The notes beneath the pieces were generated by a model that had not been told where the DNA came from, did no database searches, and worked only from the letters and a program-made list of their open reading frames with translations. Below are positions 23,637 to 29,533 of a stretch of 29,662 nucleotides of DNA, piece after piece; the stretch's first letter is position 1; each line of letters starts with the position of its first letter. The position numbers and the translations under genes were made by a program. This DNA comes from a virus: the IMG/VR virus record IMGVR_UViG_3300032241_000606, positions 1-29,662 of that record; one strand, written 5' to 3'.

Positions 23637-23836
23637 AAGTGCCCCTTCAATGCTAGCTTTACTATTGTGTTGATACTTGCTATGGTGAACTCAGGACTGT
23701 CGTCATGGTCAAAGTGTTCTTGTATACGTTTCTCCACACGTTGTAACGCTTCCTTGTACTCGGTTGCTTTCATTGCGTCTTCTAACTTACCCTCATCCTC
23801 GGGATAATTAAACGATAGTGTTGCTTGCATTTTCAT
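23633..23836 (-). CDS. Small acidic protein, unknown
   Basis: A 67-residue protein. The start at 23836 (MKMQATLSFNYPEDEGKLED) is chosen because GGGAGGGC lies just upstream. The region is beta-like at first, then helical (MKATEYKEALQRVEKRIQEH) and acidic in the centre (FDHDDSPEF). It resembles small phage proteins of unknown role. It overlaps the upstream gene by 29 bases and the downstream micro-gene by ATGA. Confidence 0.7.
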   Translation of the reverse strand: MKMQATLSFNYPEDEGKLEDAMKATEYKEALQRVEKRIQEHFDHDDSPEFTIASINTIVKLALKGHL

Positions 23837-23993
23837 TAGCCCTCCCAATCTTTTTTAACAAAAGCCAGTTCCCATTGTCTCTGACCACACGCACCGCCTT
23901 CACCCACTTGCGCATGTTCGTCCTGTTCTCGTAGTGGGACATGTAATCCACCGCCCACAATTCCCTTGCACGTTTTAACATCTCTGTATTCAT
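23808..23993 (-). CDS. Small basic phage protein with possible frameshift site near its end
   Basis: A 61-residue protein. The core (HYENRTNMRKWVKAVRVVRD, then NGNWLLLKK) resembles a small phage family with an RxxWVxxVRxL...WLL pattern. Near the end the codons TTA AAA AAG form a dnaX-type slippery sequence (A AAA AAG). The zero frame adds IGRANENASNTIV and overlaps the next gene; a -1 shift would add DWEG and stop at the TAATG of the next gene. The ATG follows GAAAGG and operator site B. Confidence 0.65.
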   Translation of the reverse strand: MNTEMLKRARELWAVDYMSHYENRTNMRKWVKAVRVVRDNGNWLLLKKIGRANENASNTIV

Positions 23994-24008
23994 ATATACC
24001 TTTCAACC

Positions 24009-24023
24009 CCTAACATTGTTAGG
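24009..24023. promoter_or_regulatory. Palindromic site B
   Basis: CCTAACATTGTTAGG, perfect over 15 bases (one more C on the left, not mirrored on the right). It contains the stop codon of the 271-residue gene on the minus strand and lies about 15 bases upstream of the next start at 23993. Confidence 0.75.
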
Positions 24024-24834
24024 TAACAATTAAGAACGTATCATCATGTGTTCTGCATCCCACATCCGATACACACTGGTGAACCTCCACCAACTTCAGC
24101 ATACCGAGCTTACCTCTGTATTCTTCGGGGAGTGTATTATCATCATAAGATTGTACATTGTCAATAGTCTTAACAATATATTTACTCCCATTGATATGGA
24201 TAAGTACATGGTTGTCTGTCTTTACCTTTTCCTCAATTGCGTCGATTGCGTTGAACTCCGCAGTTATCTCATAAAATTCTTTGAGCTTACTTAATAGTTG
24301 TGAACTGTCATGTTGCTTGGTCAAAAACGAAACGAACTGCTCCCGAGATTCTTCGAATGTGTACTTATGCATAACATCCCTCAACGAACCTACACAATCC
24401 CCTGCTTTGCTACCCTTGCGGTATCGTTGTTGTTGCACTGCATCTCTAGCTTCTCTATACTTCTCGCCTATTATTTCTTTAATAGACTTAACCGTGAAAC
24501 GTTTCTTTGCTTCACGAATGGCCTTCTTGTTGTCGGACGTGACTGTGAATTCTCCGTTGCGTCTATACTCATTGGGCTTACTAACTCTCGTTGCATTACC
24601 ACCGGCTCGGTTAGAATACTCACGGTTAAGGTAACCAATCTGTTGCCCCTCTGCGTATACGTAAACCGTACCAATGCGATCTCTGAACTGATGAGGTATG
24701 CACTCGAATGACCACGTCGGATTAGTAGTAGCTAACGCAACCACAATCTCAGATAGATTAGAGTCCATCTTCACGTCGGTCTTACTCTTATTCTTCTCCA
24801 TGTAAACACTGGATAGCATCATTGCATCAATCAT
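24019..24834 (-). CDS. Unknown protein of the MoxR/VWA gene group
   Basis: A 271-residue protein of unknown function. The start at 24834 overlaps the previous stop (ATGA); an internal Met at residue 12 is possible. The N-terminal third is beta-rich (TWSFECIPHQFRDRIGTVYV, EGQQIGYLNREYSN), the middle is helical and basic (KKAIREAKKRFTVKSIKEII ... QQQRYRKGSKAG), and the C-terminus is beta-like (HVLIHINGSKYIVKTIDNVQ). I recall similar proteins beside MoxR-VWA genes in phages, but no domain name. It lies at the end of the block that begins with the ATPase gene, so it may belong to the same system. Confidence 0.75.
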   Translation of the reverse strand: MIDAMMLSSVYMEKNKSKTDVKMDSNLSEIVVALATTNPTWSFECIPHQFRDRIGTVYVYAEGQQIGYLNREYSNRAGGNATRVSKPNEYRRNGEFTVTSDNKKAIREAKKRFTVKSIKEIIGEKYREARDAVQQQRYRKGSKAGDCVGSLRDVMHKYTFEESREQFVSFLTKQHDSSQLLSKLKEFYEITAEFNAIDAIEEKVKTDNHVLIHINGSKYIVKTIDNVQSYDDNTLPEEYRGKLGMLKLVEVHQCVSDVGCRTHDDTFLIVT

Positions 24835-24995
24835 TTAAAATTCTCCATTATCATTTCAGTTACCAATACGATAGCGTTGATTGGATCAAGCGCCATCACC
24901 TCAACTTGATTACCATCTCGGTCTTCCACAATATGTGGAATCTTCTCAAGAACATCCGAATCAAATGTGTTCGGATACTTAGTCCATGCTTTCAT
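24831..24995 (-). CDS. Small acidic protein between coupled genes
   Basis: A 54-residue protein found in a gap between two longer genes. ATG at 24995 follows GGAGTTAGT three bases after the previous stop, and its TGA overlaps the start of the 271-residue gene (ATGA). The sequence (MKAWTKYPNTFDSDVLEKIP, then NAIVLVTEMIMENFK) has the balanced composition of a real small protein. Function unknown. Confidence 0.7.
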   Translation of the reverse strand: MKAWTKYPNTFDSDVLEKIPHIVEDRDGNQVEVMALDPINAIVLVTEMIMENFK

Positions 24996-24997
24996 TA

Positions 24998-25213
24998 CTA
25001 ACTCCTCTCTAGTTGATCTTGTTTGTTAAGCATATCGACATATCGCTTAGCCTCATCAATGTCTTTGGTTGTGTAAATCACTTGGTCACTTGCGTGCATC
25101 ATTGCTTTCACAATGTCCACTACCTCATAGTGCATGATGTATAGCTCATCCTTTGGGTTGGGACTTGTTACCCATCGCACCGCATACTTATCTTTTAATG
25201 GTCGGTCTAACAT
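24998..25213 (-). CDS. Small protein with start codon inside palindromic site C
   Basis: A 71-residue protein of unknown function (MLDRPLKDKYAVRWVTSPNP, then YIMHYEVVDIVKAMMH and a helical end). Shine-Dalgarno AAGGGG lies six bases before the ATG, and the ATG is the centre of a TAACAATGTTA palindrome, so a protein bound there could affect this gene. It follows the DUF3150-like gene after nine bases. Confidence 0.7.
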   Translation of the reverse strand: MLDRPLKDKYAVRWVTSPNPKDELYIMHYEVVDIVKAMMHASDQVIYTTKDIDEAKRYVDMLNKQDQLERS

Positions 25214-25218
25214 TGTTA
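25208..25218. promoter_or_regulatory. Palindromic site C, core copy over a start codon
   Basis: TAACATTGTTA on the + strand. On the minus strand the middle reads ATG, the start of the 71-residue gene. The outer arms do not match the 17-bp consensus, so this copy might be partly a by-product of the usual leader sequence. Confidence 0.55.
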
Positions 25219-25222
25219 CCCC

Positions 25223-26074
25223 TTACCAATTGAACTTTCCAATGATGGCATCTACTTTATTCTTCAAGGCATGACGCTCGAACGAATCTTCTTTCAGTCC
25301 ATCCATGTCTGCACCTACCAACGCACGCTCAAGGTCTTGACGGGCCTCCTCCAACTTCGGATCATTGGTCACATTTAACTTGGTCAACAGCGAGCACAAG
25401 TCTTGCGCATTCGTTAGTAGACTGTCGTGATACCGAACCTTCTGATCACTAGCTCGTTCGGTGAGCTTCTCAGACATTGCAGTTAACGTAGTATGCAGAC
25501 GTTCCCACGGTGCACGCATAGCATCAGCGAGTCGCTCGCTGAACTTGGATTCGTATTGTGTTTTGATATCCTCAAGATCACTGATGCTCACATCTAATCT
25601 GAAGTCACCACTCTCAGGGATTGGATCGACGGATCTTCTGAACCCGAACTTACCTTTGACTTCCTCGATATCGGGGTAGTCGCTTGCTTTGTAGAGTGAA
25701 CCTAGACTTACGCTCGCATCCTGTACCAACTGAGGATACATGGCGTAGAAGTTATTGCACATCATATTGAATGTGTGCTCGTGTGCATCCATGGTCTGCT
25801 TGTATTCCATGAATAGCTTAGTAGGTAGAAGTCGTTGACCCTTATCTGCCCAAGGCAATGTGTGTTGGTTGTGATACAGACGCACTCGGGCGGCGAACTT
25901 GTCGATATCCTTACGCATGCTCGTACCCGCAAAAAGATTCTTCTTGGTCTGGCTGGCATCTCGCACTGCTGATGCGTTGCTATTCACAAGGTCAGTTGTT
26001 TCACGGTCAACTTTACTGGCTGGCCATACGCTGATATTCAATTCCACTAATACTGCTGATGAACTAATACTCAT
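25223..26074 (-). CDS. DUF3150-like protein of the MoxR/VWA group
   Basis: A 283-residue mostly helical protein. The N-terminal ELNISVWPASKVDRETTDLV, then KKNLFAGTSMRKDIDKFAAR and RVRLYHNQHTLPWADKGQRL, fits what I recall of phage DUF3150-type proteins, which are typically encoded beside a MoxR ATPase and a VWA protein. The remainder is long helices with an Asp-rich central sheet (DFRLDVSISDLEDI). The start follows AGGAGAAATCAA. A role as the third component or substrate of the ATPase/VWA pair is inferred from gene order; the biochemical function is unknown. Confidence 0.65.
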   Translation of the reverse strand: MSISSSAVLVELNISVWPASKVDRETTDLVNSNASAVRDASQTKKNLFAGTSMRKDIDKFAARVRLYHNQHTLPWADKGQRLLPTKLFMEYKQTMDAHEHTFNMMCNNFYAMYPQLVQDASVSLGSLYKASDYPDIEEVKGKFGFRRSVDPIPESGDFRLDVSISDLEDIKTQYESKFSERLADAMRAPWERLHTTLTAMSEKLTERASDQKVRYHDSLLTNAQDLCSLLTKLNVTNDPKLEEARQDLERALVGADMDGLKEDSFERHALKNKVDAIIGKFNW

Positions 26075-26092
26075 TTGATTTCTCCTGTTAAA

Positions 26093-26344
26093 TTATGAAC
26101 GCTCGGGTTTACCCGCTAGCTTAGCCATTCGGTATTTCTCGTTAGGGATAACCTTGGCATTGAACACCGTGTCATTCTCATACACGTGGTATGTGTGATA
26201 CGCTTCGCCTGTTGTGTTGCCATTGGCATCTTTCGATACGTACCTGTCCTCGTATCTCTCTGCCTTGCTCAGTAGCTCTAACAATGTTATGGCGTCCTTG
26301 GTCGGCAACGCATAGTCTTGGTATCCAATAGTTACAATCATCAT
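26093..26344 (-). CDS. Small protein between VWA and DUF3150-like genes
   Basis: An 83-residue protein. The start at 26344 (MMIVTIGYQDYALPTKDAIT) follows GAGAGGTGATGAA and matches the expected beginning; longer forms run back into the VWA gene. The sequence is beta-strand first, then LLELLSKAERYEDRYVSKDA and HTYHVYENDTVFNAKVIP, ending MAKLAGKPERS. It seems to be a conserved small member of this gene group; function unknown. Palindromic site D lies inside it. Confidence 0.7.
   Translation of the reverse strand: MMIVTIGYQDYALPTKDAITLLELLSKAERYEDRYVSKDANGNTTGEAYHTYHVYENDTVFNAKVIPNEKYRMAKLAGKPERS
26279..26289. promoter_or_regulatory. Palindromic site D, core copy in coding sequence
   Basis: TAACAATGTTA inside the 83-residue gene; on the minus strand it spans codons for Ile-Thr-Leu-Leu. 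The outer bases match only on one side. Confidence 0.5.
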
Positions 26345-26375
26345 TTCATCACCTCTCAGTTGTGCTCGGTTAATA

Positions 26376-27566
26376 TTAATTGTTGATGTGAATTGTTTTG
26401 CCATTCGGTGAAACGACATCATTACCTCCTACGATAGTCCACAGAATTGGCGCAGTCCAGTTGCCACCCCAGTCACTGCCTACGTATCCATCGGTAAGAA
26501 CAATGATGCACTCAGGCACAATCTTCTTTTCTTCGAGATAGTCGGACACGCAACTCGGCGATGTACCCCCACCGTCCTTGGGCTTTGTAGAACTAACAAT
26601 GTTAGCCACCGCATTGCCTTCGTACTCTTCGTGACCTGCAACATCTGAACCCCAGTAGATCAAGTCAACCTTCTCAGGATGCACCTCCTCTGCTACACCT
26701 TTGACTTCACCGAGGAACTCAGATAATTCTTGTTGTCCTACTGACCCCGATGTATCTACGGCTATCACGATATGACCAACTCGCTCACCGATCATGCTCG
26801 GCATGTACATACCAGTCGATAGATAACGTCGGTTAACCCTGCGCCATGACGATGTGTCCTTGGCATTGCATGTGGCTTTCACGAACTCACGCAAGACTTC
26901 ACGCCAATCCACCTTGGGGTTGAGTAGATCTTCAAGCTCTCGGTCACCACCACTTCTACCCTTACCGGCAACTTTGTGTTGTGCCATGAGTCCTTGTCTT
27001 ATGGCTTGGTCAATATCCCTAGCCAACTCACGTTTCTCCGCATCGGTCATGCCTTTCGTTGCTTCTTCCCAGTCATGCTCATCGAACCCACCTTCGCCCG
27101 ATCCATCATCGTTCTGCTTCAGTAGGTCGAACACTTGCTTGGAATTCATACCCCGATACTTCTCATCGATCAAGCCCATCGGCTCACCCTTCTTCTCGCC
27201 ACTCTTCCACCGTGGCATGGTGATCACGGTTTGCTCGGGGTCTGTATCTTGTAGCATCAGGTTGATCACGTAATCACACGCACCATTCGCCATCATTGCA
27301 TTCTCTTCGTGTAGCTTCTTATACGTAGTCAAGTGACGATACATCTTGTGCGACGCTTCGTGTGCAATCACAAACGCAAGCTCCTTCTCGGTCAACTCGT
27401 TGATGAACTTACGCCCATACCACTCGTCACGTCCGTTAGTCCTAGCAGTCGGTGTGTTGTCATCCACATACGTACGTCCCACCATCAAGATACCGCTGAG
27501 CAATGCGAACTTGGGGTTACGCATCAAGCTGATCTTGGCCTTCTGTATTTTTCGTTCCTCTAACAT
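26376..27566 (-). CDS. VWA protein with HEXXH metallopeptidase-like domain (DUF2201-type)
   Basis: A 396-residue protein. The N-terminal domain has IAHEASHKMYRH at 67-78 (zinc motif H69-E70-x2-H73) with a likely extra ligand D98 in NGACDYVIN. A Gly/Asp-rich linker (150-165) follows. The C-terminal domain is a von Willebrand A fold: MIDAS D271-TSGS at 271-275, GGGTS at 332-336 and LTDGYVG at 357-363. This architecture is found in phage and bacterial VWA partners of MoxR ATPases, where the ATPase lies next to it, as here (twelve bases upstream). A chaperone or remodelling role on a metal-containing or virion target is plausible but unproven. The start codon lies in palindromic site F, and site E lies in the coding sequence. 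Confidence 0.88.
   Translation of the reverse strand: MLEERKIQKAKISLMRNPKFALLSGILMVGRTYVDDNTPTARTNGRDEWYGRKFINELTEKELAFVIAHEASHKMYRHLTTYKKLHEENAMMANGACDYVINLMLQDTDPEQTVITMPRWKSGEKKGEPMGLIDEKYRGMNSKQVFDLLKQNDDGSGEGGFDEHDWEEATKGMTDAEKRELARDIDQAIRQGLMAQHKVAGKGRSGGDRELEDLLNPKVDWREVLREFVKATCNAKDTSSWRRVNRRYLSTGMYMPSMIGERVGHIVIAVDTSGSVGQQELSEFLGEVKGVAEEVHPEKVDLIYWGSDVAGHEEYEGNAVANIVSSTKPKDGGGTSPSCVSDYLEEKKIVPECIIVLTDGYVGSDWGGNWTAPILWTIVGGNDVVSPNGKTIHINN
26593..26605. promoter_or_regulatory. Palindromic site E, 13-bp copy in VWA gene
   Basis: CTAACAATGTTAG, perfect over 13 bases, inside the VWA domain coding region (codons for Asn-Ile-Val-Ser). The frame differs from sites D and I, so the sequence is not fixed by one peptide. 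Confidence 0.65.
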
Positions 27567-27572
27567 TGTTAG
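27560..27572. promoter_or_regulatory. Palindromic site F, 13-bp copy over VWA start codon
   Basis: CTAACATTGTTAG on the + strand. On the minus strand AGGAG-CTAACA-ATG-TTAG, so the site spans the gap between Shine-Dalgarno and start and could control translation or transcription of the VWA gene. AGGAGCTAAC is also seen before the start at 21341, so part of the match may come from a common leader. Confidence 0.6.
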
Positions 27573-27578
27573 CTCCTA

Positions 27579-28643
27579 TTAAAGTAAGTCTTGATTCTTC
27601 GCAACCCAATCACTGAACGCCTTGCAACTGAACGCTATCGCTTGCTTGCTTGGTGTCTTCGCAATGTTGATCGCAAACACGGCTTGCCACTCGGCATCGA
27701 ACCGTTGTAGATACTCCATGAATGGAGTGATGCTCTCCTTGGTCATACGTGCAATCGCACCGAATACCACAATCGCACAAGCACCGGCTGATGTTGGTAT
27801 CTGCGTAGTCTTAGGGTTAGCAATCGTCGCTTCCCATGTCGGCAGTTGATCCGAGAACTCGATGTACGCTTGCATATCCCGAGCACCGGCTTCACCGATC
27901 GCACCAGTCAATGCGGATATCACCGTATCAGGATCGTTATCCTTACGAGTCCTAACAATGTTAGATGCAGTCTCTAGCGAACGAGGGGAAACAAACGCCT
28001 TCTGATTACTCTTAGGTGAATAGATGTATGGGTTATCTCCGGATCCACCATCGGTATAGCTAGCCAACACATGAGGGAACCGATTCACCCATGCAATCAC
28101 CTCGGGCTCGATGTTCTTACCCATCGCCCACTCAATCCACTCATCGGCATCGGGTTTGCGGATACGCACGGGAACCAAACGATTACGACTATGTGCTTTC
28201 AGGGAGTCACCCACACCGTCGGTCGAAAGATTACCAGTCAAGAACACAATGGTCTCCTTGGGTATTGGGATATCACCGAGTCGAGGGTTTGCCTTCTCTA
28301 GCATGGGATGGAGCATATTCTTCACAGGGTCTGCACCTTTGGTGAACTCGTCGAGCATGATCACCAGTGGTTTGCCTTCGTGAATCTTGAACCTAGCATT
28401 GGGGTAATACTTGGTAGTTTTGGTGTCGTGGTCAATCACAGGCATCGCAATGTCACCCAAATCCATGTTCGGCACGTCGATGTAGGCATAGTCGTAGCCC
28501 ATGCCGTTGGCTATACTCTCTAATAGGGATGACTTACCAATTCCCGGCTCACCCTCCAATAGAAAACGAGTCTCAGGGTTGGATTGAATGAGCTTTGATG
28601 CTTGCTTCAATGTAATTGACTTACCGAAATTTACTTCTGACAT
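27579..28643 (-). CDS. MoxR-type AAA+ ATPase
   Basis: A 354-residue ATPase. Walker A GEPGIGKSS at 31-39, Walker B VIMLDEFTKG at 94-103, sensor 1 TGNLSTDGVGD at 136-146, and the second-region motif SRNRLVPVRI at about 152-161. The sequence after Walker A (YIDVPNMDLGDIAMP) with substrate-loop-like spacing fits the MoxR/CobS group, which works with VWA proteins to remodel or insert cofactors into targets. The start follows AAGGAACTAAAA and is the first gene after a good promoter. Site G is inside it and site H lies in its leader. Confidence 0.9.
   Translation of the reverse strand: MSEVNFGKSITLKQASKLIQSNPETRFLLEGEPGIGKSSLLESIANGMGYDYAYIDVPNMDLGDIAMPVIDHDTKTTKYYPNARFKIHEGKPLVIMLDEFTKGADPVKNMLHPMLEKANPRLGDIPIPKETIVFLTGNLSTDGVGDSLKAHSRNRLVPVRIRKPDADEWIEWAMGKNIEPEVIAWVNRFPHVLASYTDGGSGDNPYIYSPKSNQKAFVSPRSLETASNIVRTRKDNDPDTVISALTGAIGEAGARDMQAYIEFSDQLPTWEATIANPKTTQIPTSAGACAIVVFGAIARMTKESITPFMEYLQRFDAEWQAVFAINIAKTPSKQAIAFSCKAFSDWVAKNQDLL
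27951..27964. promoter_or_regulatory. Palindromic site G, in ATPase coding sequence
   Basis: CCTAACAATGTTAG, one base short of the 15-bp form (the last base is A instead of G). It encodes Asn-Ile-Val-Arg on the minus strand in the same frame as site E. Confidence 0.65.
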
Positions 28644-28667
28644 TTTTAGTTCCTTCTAGGTTAATAT

Positions 28668-28684
28668 CCCTAACAATGTTAGGG
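28668..28684. promoter_or_regulatory. Palindromic site H, perfect 17-bp copy in the MoxR operon leader
   Basis: CCCTAACAATGTTAGGG, perfectly symmetrical. It lies 25 bases upstream of the ATPase start and about 40-60 bases downstream of the predicted transcription start, where a bound protein would act as a roadblock. Between 28644 and 28764 no gene is seen. Confidence 0.8.
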
Positions 28685-28731
28685 GGTTGCTGACAAACAC
28701 AATTCACTTCGTTCATTTAGTTTTTAATAAC

Positions 28732-28760
28732 ATTGTACCACAGAATAATACCCGAGTCAA
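28732..28760 (-). promoter_or_regulatory. Sigma70-like promoter of the MoxR/VWA operon
   Basis: On the minus strand -35 TTGACT (28760-28755) and -10 TACAAT (28737-28732) with a 17-base spacer, near consensus. A degenerate palindrome copy (TAACATTGTAC, 28728-28738 on the + strand, nine of eleven core bases) covers the -10 box. The predicted leader is about 80 bases and contains site H. Confidence 0.7.
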
Positions 28761-28764
28761 GCAT

Positions 28765-28920
28765 TTAGTCTTGACGCAGGACATAAGCCTTCACTGTTTT
28801 AAGCGTGGGGTATTGGATAGCAAAGCGTTCTTTTGCCTTGGTCATGCTTCGGCATTCGTAAGTTTCAGCTATCCACATGCCAAACCTCGGGCTGAACCCT
28901 GTTACGTAGTACTTGTTCAT
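28765..28920 (-). CDS. Small protein, 51 residues
   Basis: ATG at 28920 follows GAGGAGTAACG. The product (MNKYYVTGFSPRFGMWIAET, then YECRSMTKAKERFAIQYPTL) is a balanced basic small protein of unknown function. The gene ends five bases before the -35 box of the MoxR operon promoter. No homologous family is recognised. Confidence 0.7.
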   Translation of the reverse strand: MNKYYVTGFSPRFGMWIAETYECRSMTKAKERFAIQYPTLKTVKAYVLRQD

Positions 28921-28929
28921 CGTTACTCC

Positions 28930-29109
28930 TCACTTGAAATGTTGGTGATATTTCATGATGCACTCGGCAAACTCTTGGGTTTTCACAAGTTCCTCGAATA
29001 CGCTCCTCAGTTGCTTGTCTCTGCCTATACGCAAGATCAAATCAATGGCGGGCTTTAGTTCTTCACTTGGCTCAACGTACCAAAATGCTTCTTGGTTTTT
29101 ATTACTCAT
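28930..29109 (-). CDS. Small acidic helical protein
   Basis: A 59-residue protein. The start at 29109 (MSNKNQEAFWYVEPSEELKP) has GGAGAGGATAAG upstream; a longer form would need to overlap the membrane-peptide gene. It is mainly helical (AIDLILRIGRDKQLRSVFEE). Function unknown. Confidence 0.7.
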   Translation of the reverse strand: MSNKNQEAFWYVEPSEELKPAIDLILRIGRDKQLRSVFEELVKTQEFAECIMKYHQHFK

Positions 29110-29111
29110 GC

Positions 29112-29207
29112 TTATCCTCTCCTGCAGATAAATAAGTCTGCACATACCACAATAACCGCAATCAGAAAGATCACGCGTGATATCAATTCTCTCCGTCGGT
29201 CATTCAT
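29112..29207 (-). CDS. Micro-gene: 31-residue membrane peptide
   Basis: ATG at 29207 overlaps the previous stop (ATGAATGA), behind GGAGAACAAT, and the stop at 29112 lies two bases before the next start. The product is a basic N-terminus (MNDRRRELISR) and one hydrophobic helix (VIFLIAVIVVCADLFI), a single-span membrane peptide with a positive-inside start. Function unknown; it fills an otherwise empty 90-base gap. Confidence 0.65.
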   Translation of the reverse strand: MNDRRRELISRVIFLIAVIVVCADLFICRRG

Positions 29208-29406
29208 ATTGTTCTCCTTTCGTTAGTGCTATCATCTTCCTTGCAGTTTCGTAAGTTAAGTCCTCAGCAATCACCTCAACTCGCTCTATTGTTCTTGGGT
29301 GCTCCATCATTGAGTCCCACACTGGCTTGGTCGTGGCTATTAAACTGAATGGTTGTCCAATTATTCTGTACACAATCCATTCTGGTAGATCATCAAAGTC
29401 GTTCAT
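29200..29406 (-). CDS. Small acidic protein, 68 residues
   Basis: A 68-residue protein of unknown function (MNDFDDLPEWIVYRIIGQPF, then RTIERVEVIAEDLTYETARK). Shine-Dalgarno-like GGGGAAGAAG precedes the ATG and is part of palindromic site I. It overlaps the upstream gene by 14 bases and the downstream micro-gene by a few bases. Confidence 0.7.
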   Translation of the reverse strand: MNDFDDLPEWIVYRIIGQPFSLIATTKPVWDSMMEHPRTIERVEVIAEDLTYETARKMIALTKGEQYE

Positions 29407-29533
29407 CTTCTTCCCCTAACAATGTTAGGGCTTCCAATATGTTGATATGAGCAAAGTCATAATCGCCTTCCCTAATGTTGCGCTCAGCATCCTTGATGAG
29501 TTCAAGTGCTTTTAAGTAGTCTCCTTCAGTCAT
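29393..29533 (-). CDS. Small helical protein, 46 residues
   Basis: ATG at 29533 behind AAGGAGAACAACG; it overlaps the preceding partial gene by eight bases. The product (MTEGDYLKALELIKDAERNI, then EGDYDFAHINILEALTLLGE) is a helical, acidic small protein; the spacing recalls a tetratricopeptide-like pair of helices. Palindromic site I is inside the 3' part. Confidence 0.65.
   Translation of the reverse strand: MTEGDYLKALELIKDAERNIREGDYDFAHINILEALTLLGEEDERL
29414..29430. promoter_or_regulatory. Palindromic site I, perfect 17-bp copy
   Basis: CCCTAACAATGTTAGGG, perfectly symmetrical, eight bases upstream of the start at 29406 and inside the end of the 46-residue gene (Leu-Thr-Leu-Leu-Gly). Confidence 0.8.

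Noticed and set aside
28687-29058. Plus-strand frame of 123 codons
   Set aside because: Antisense to two well-formed minus-strand small genes and to the MoxR promoter.
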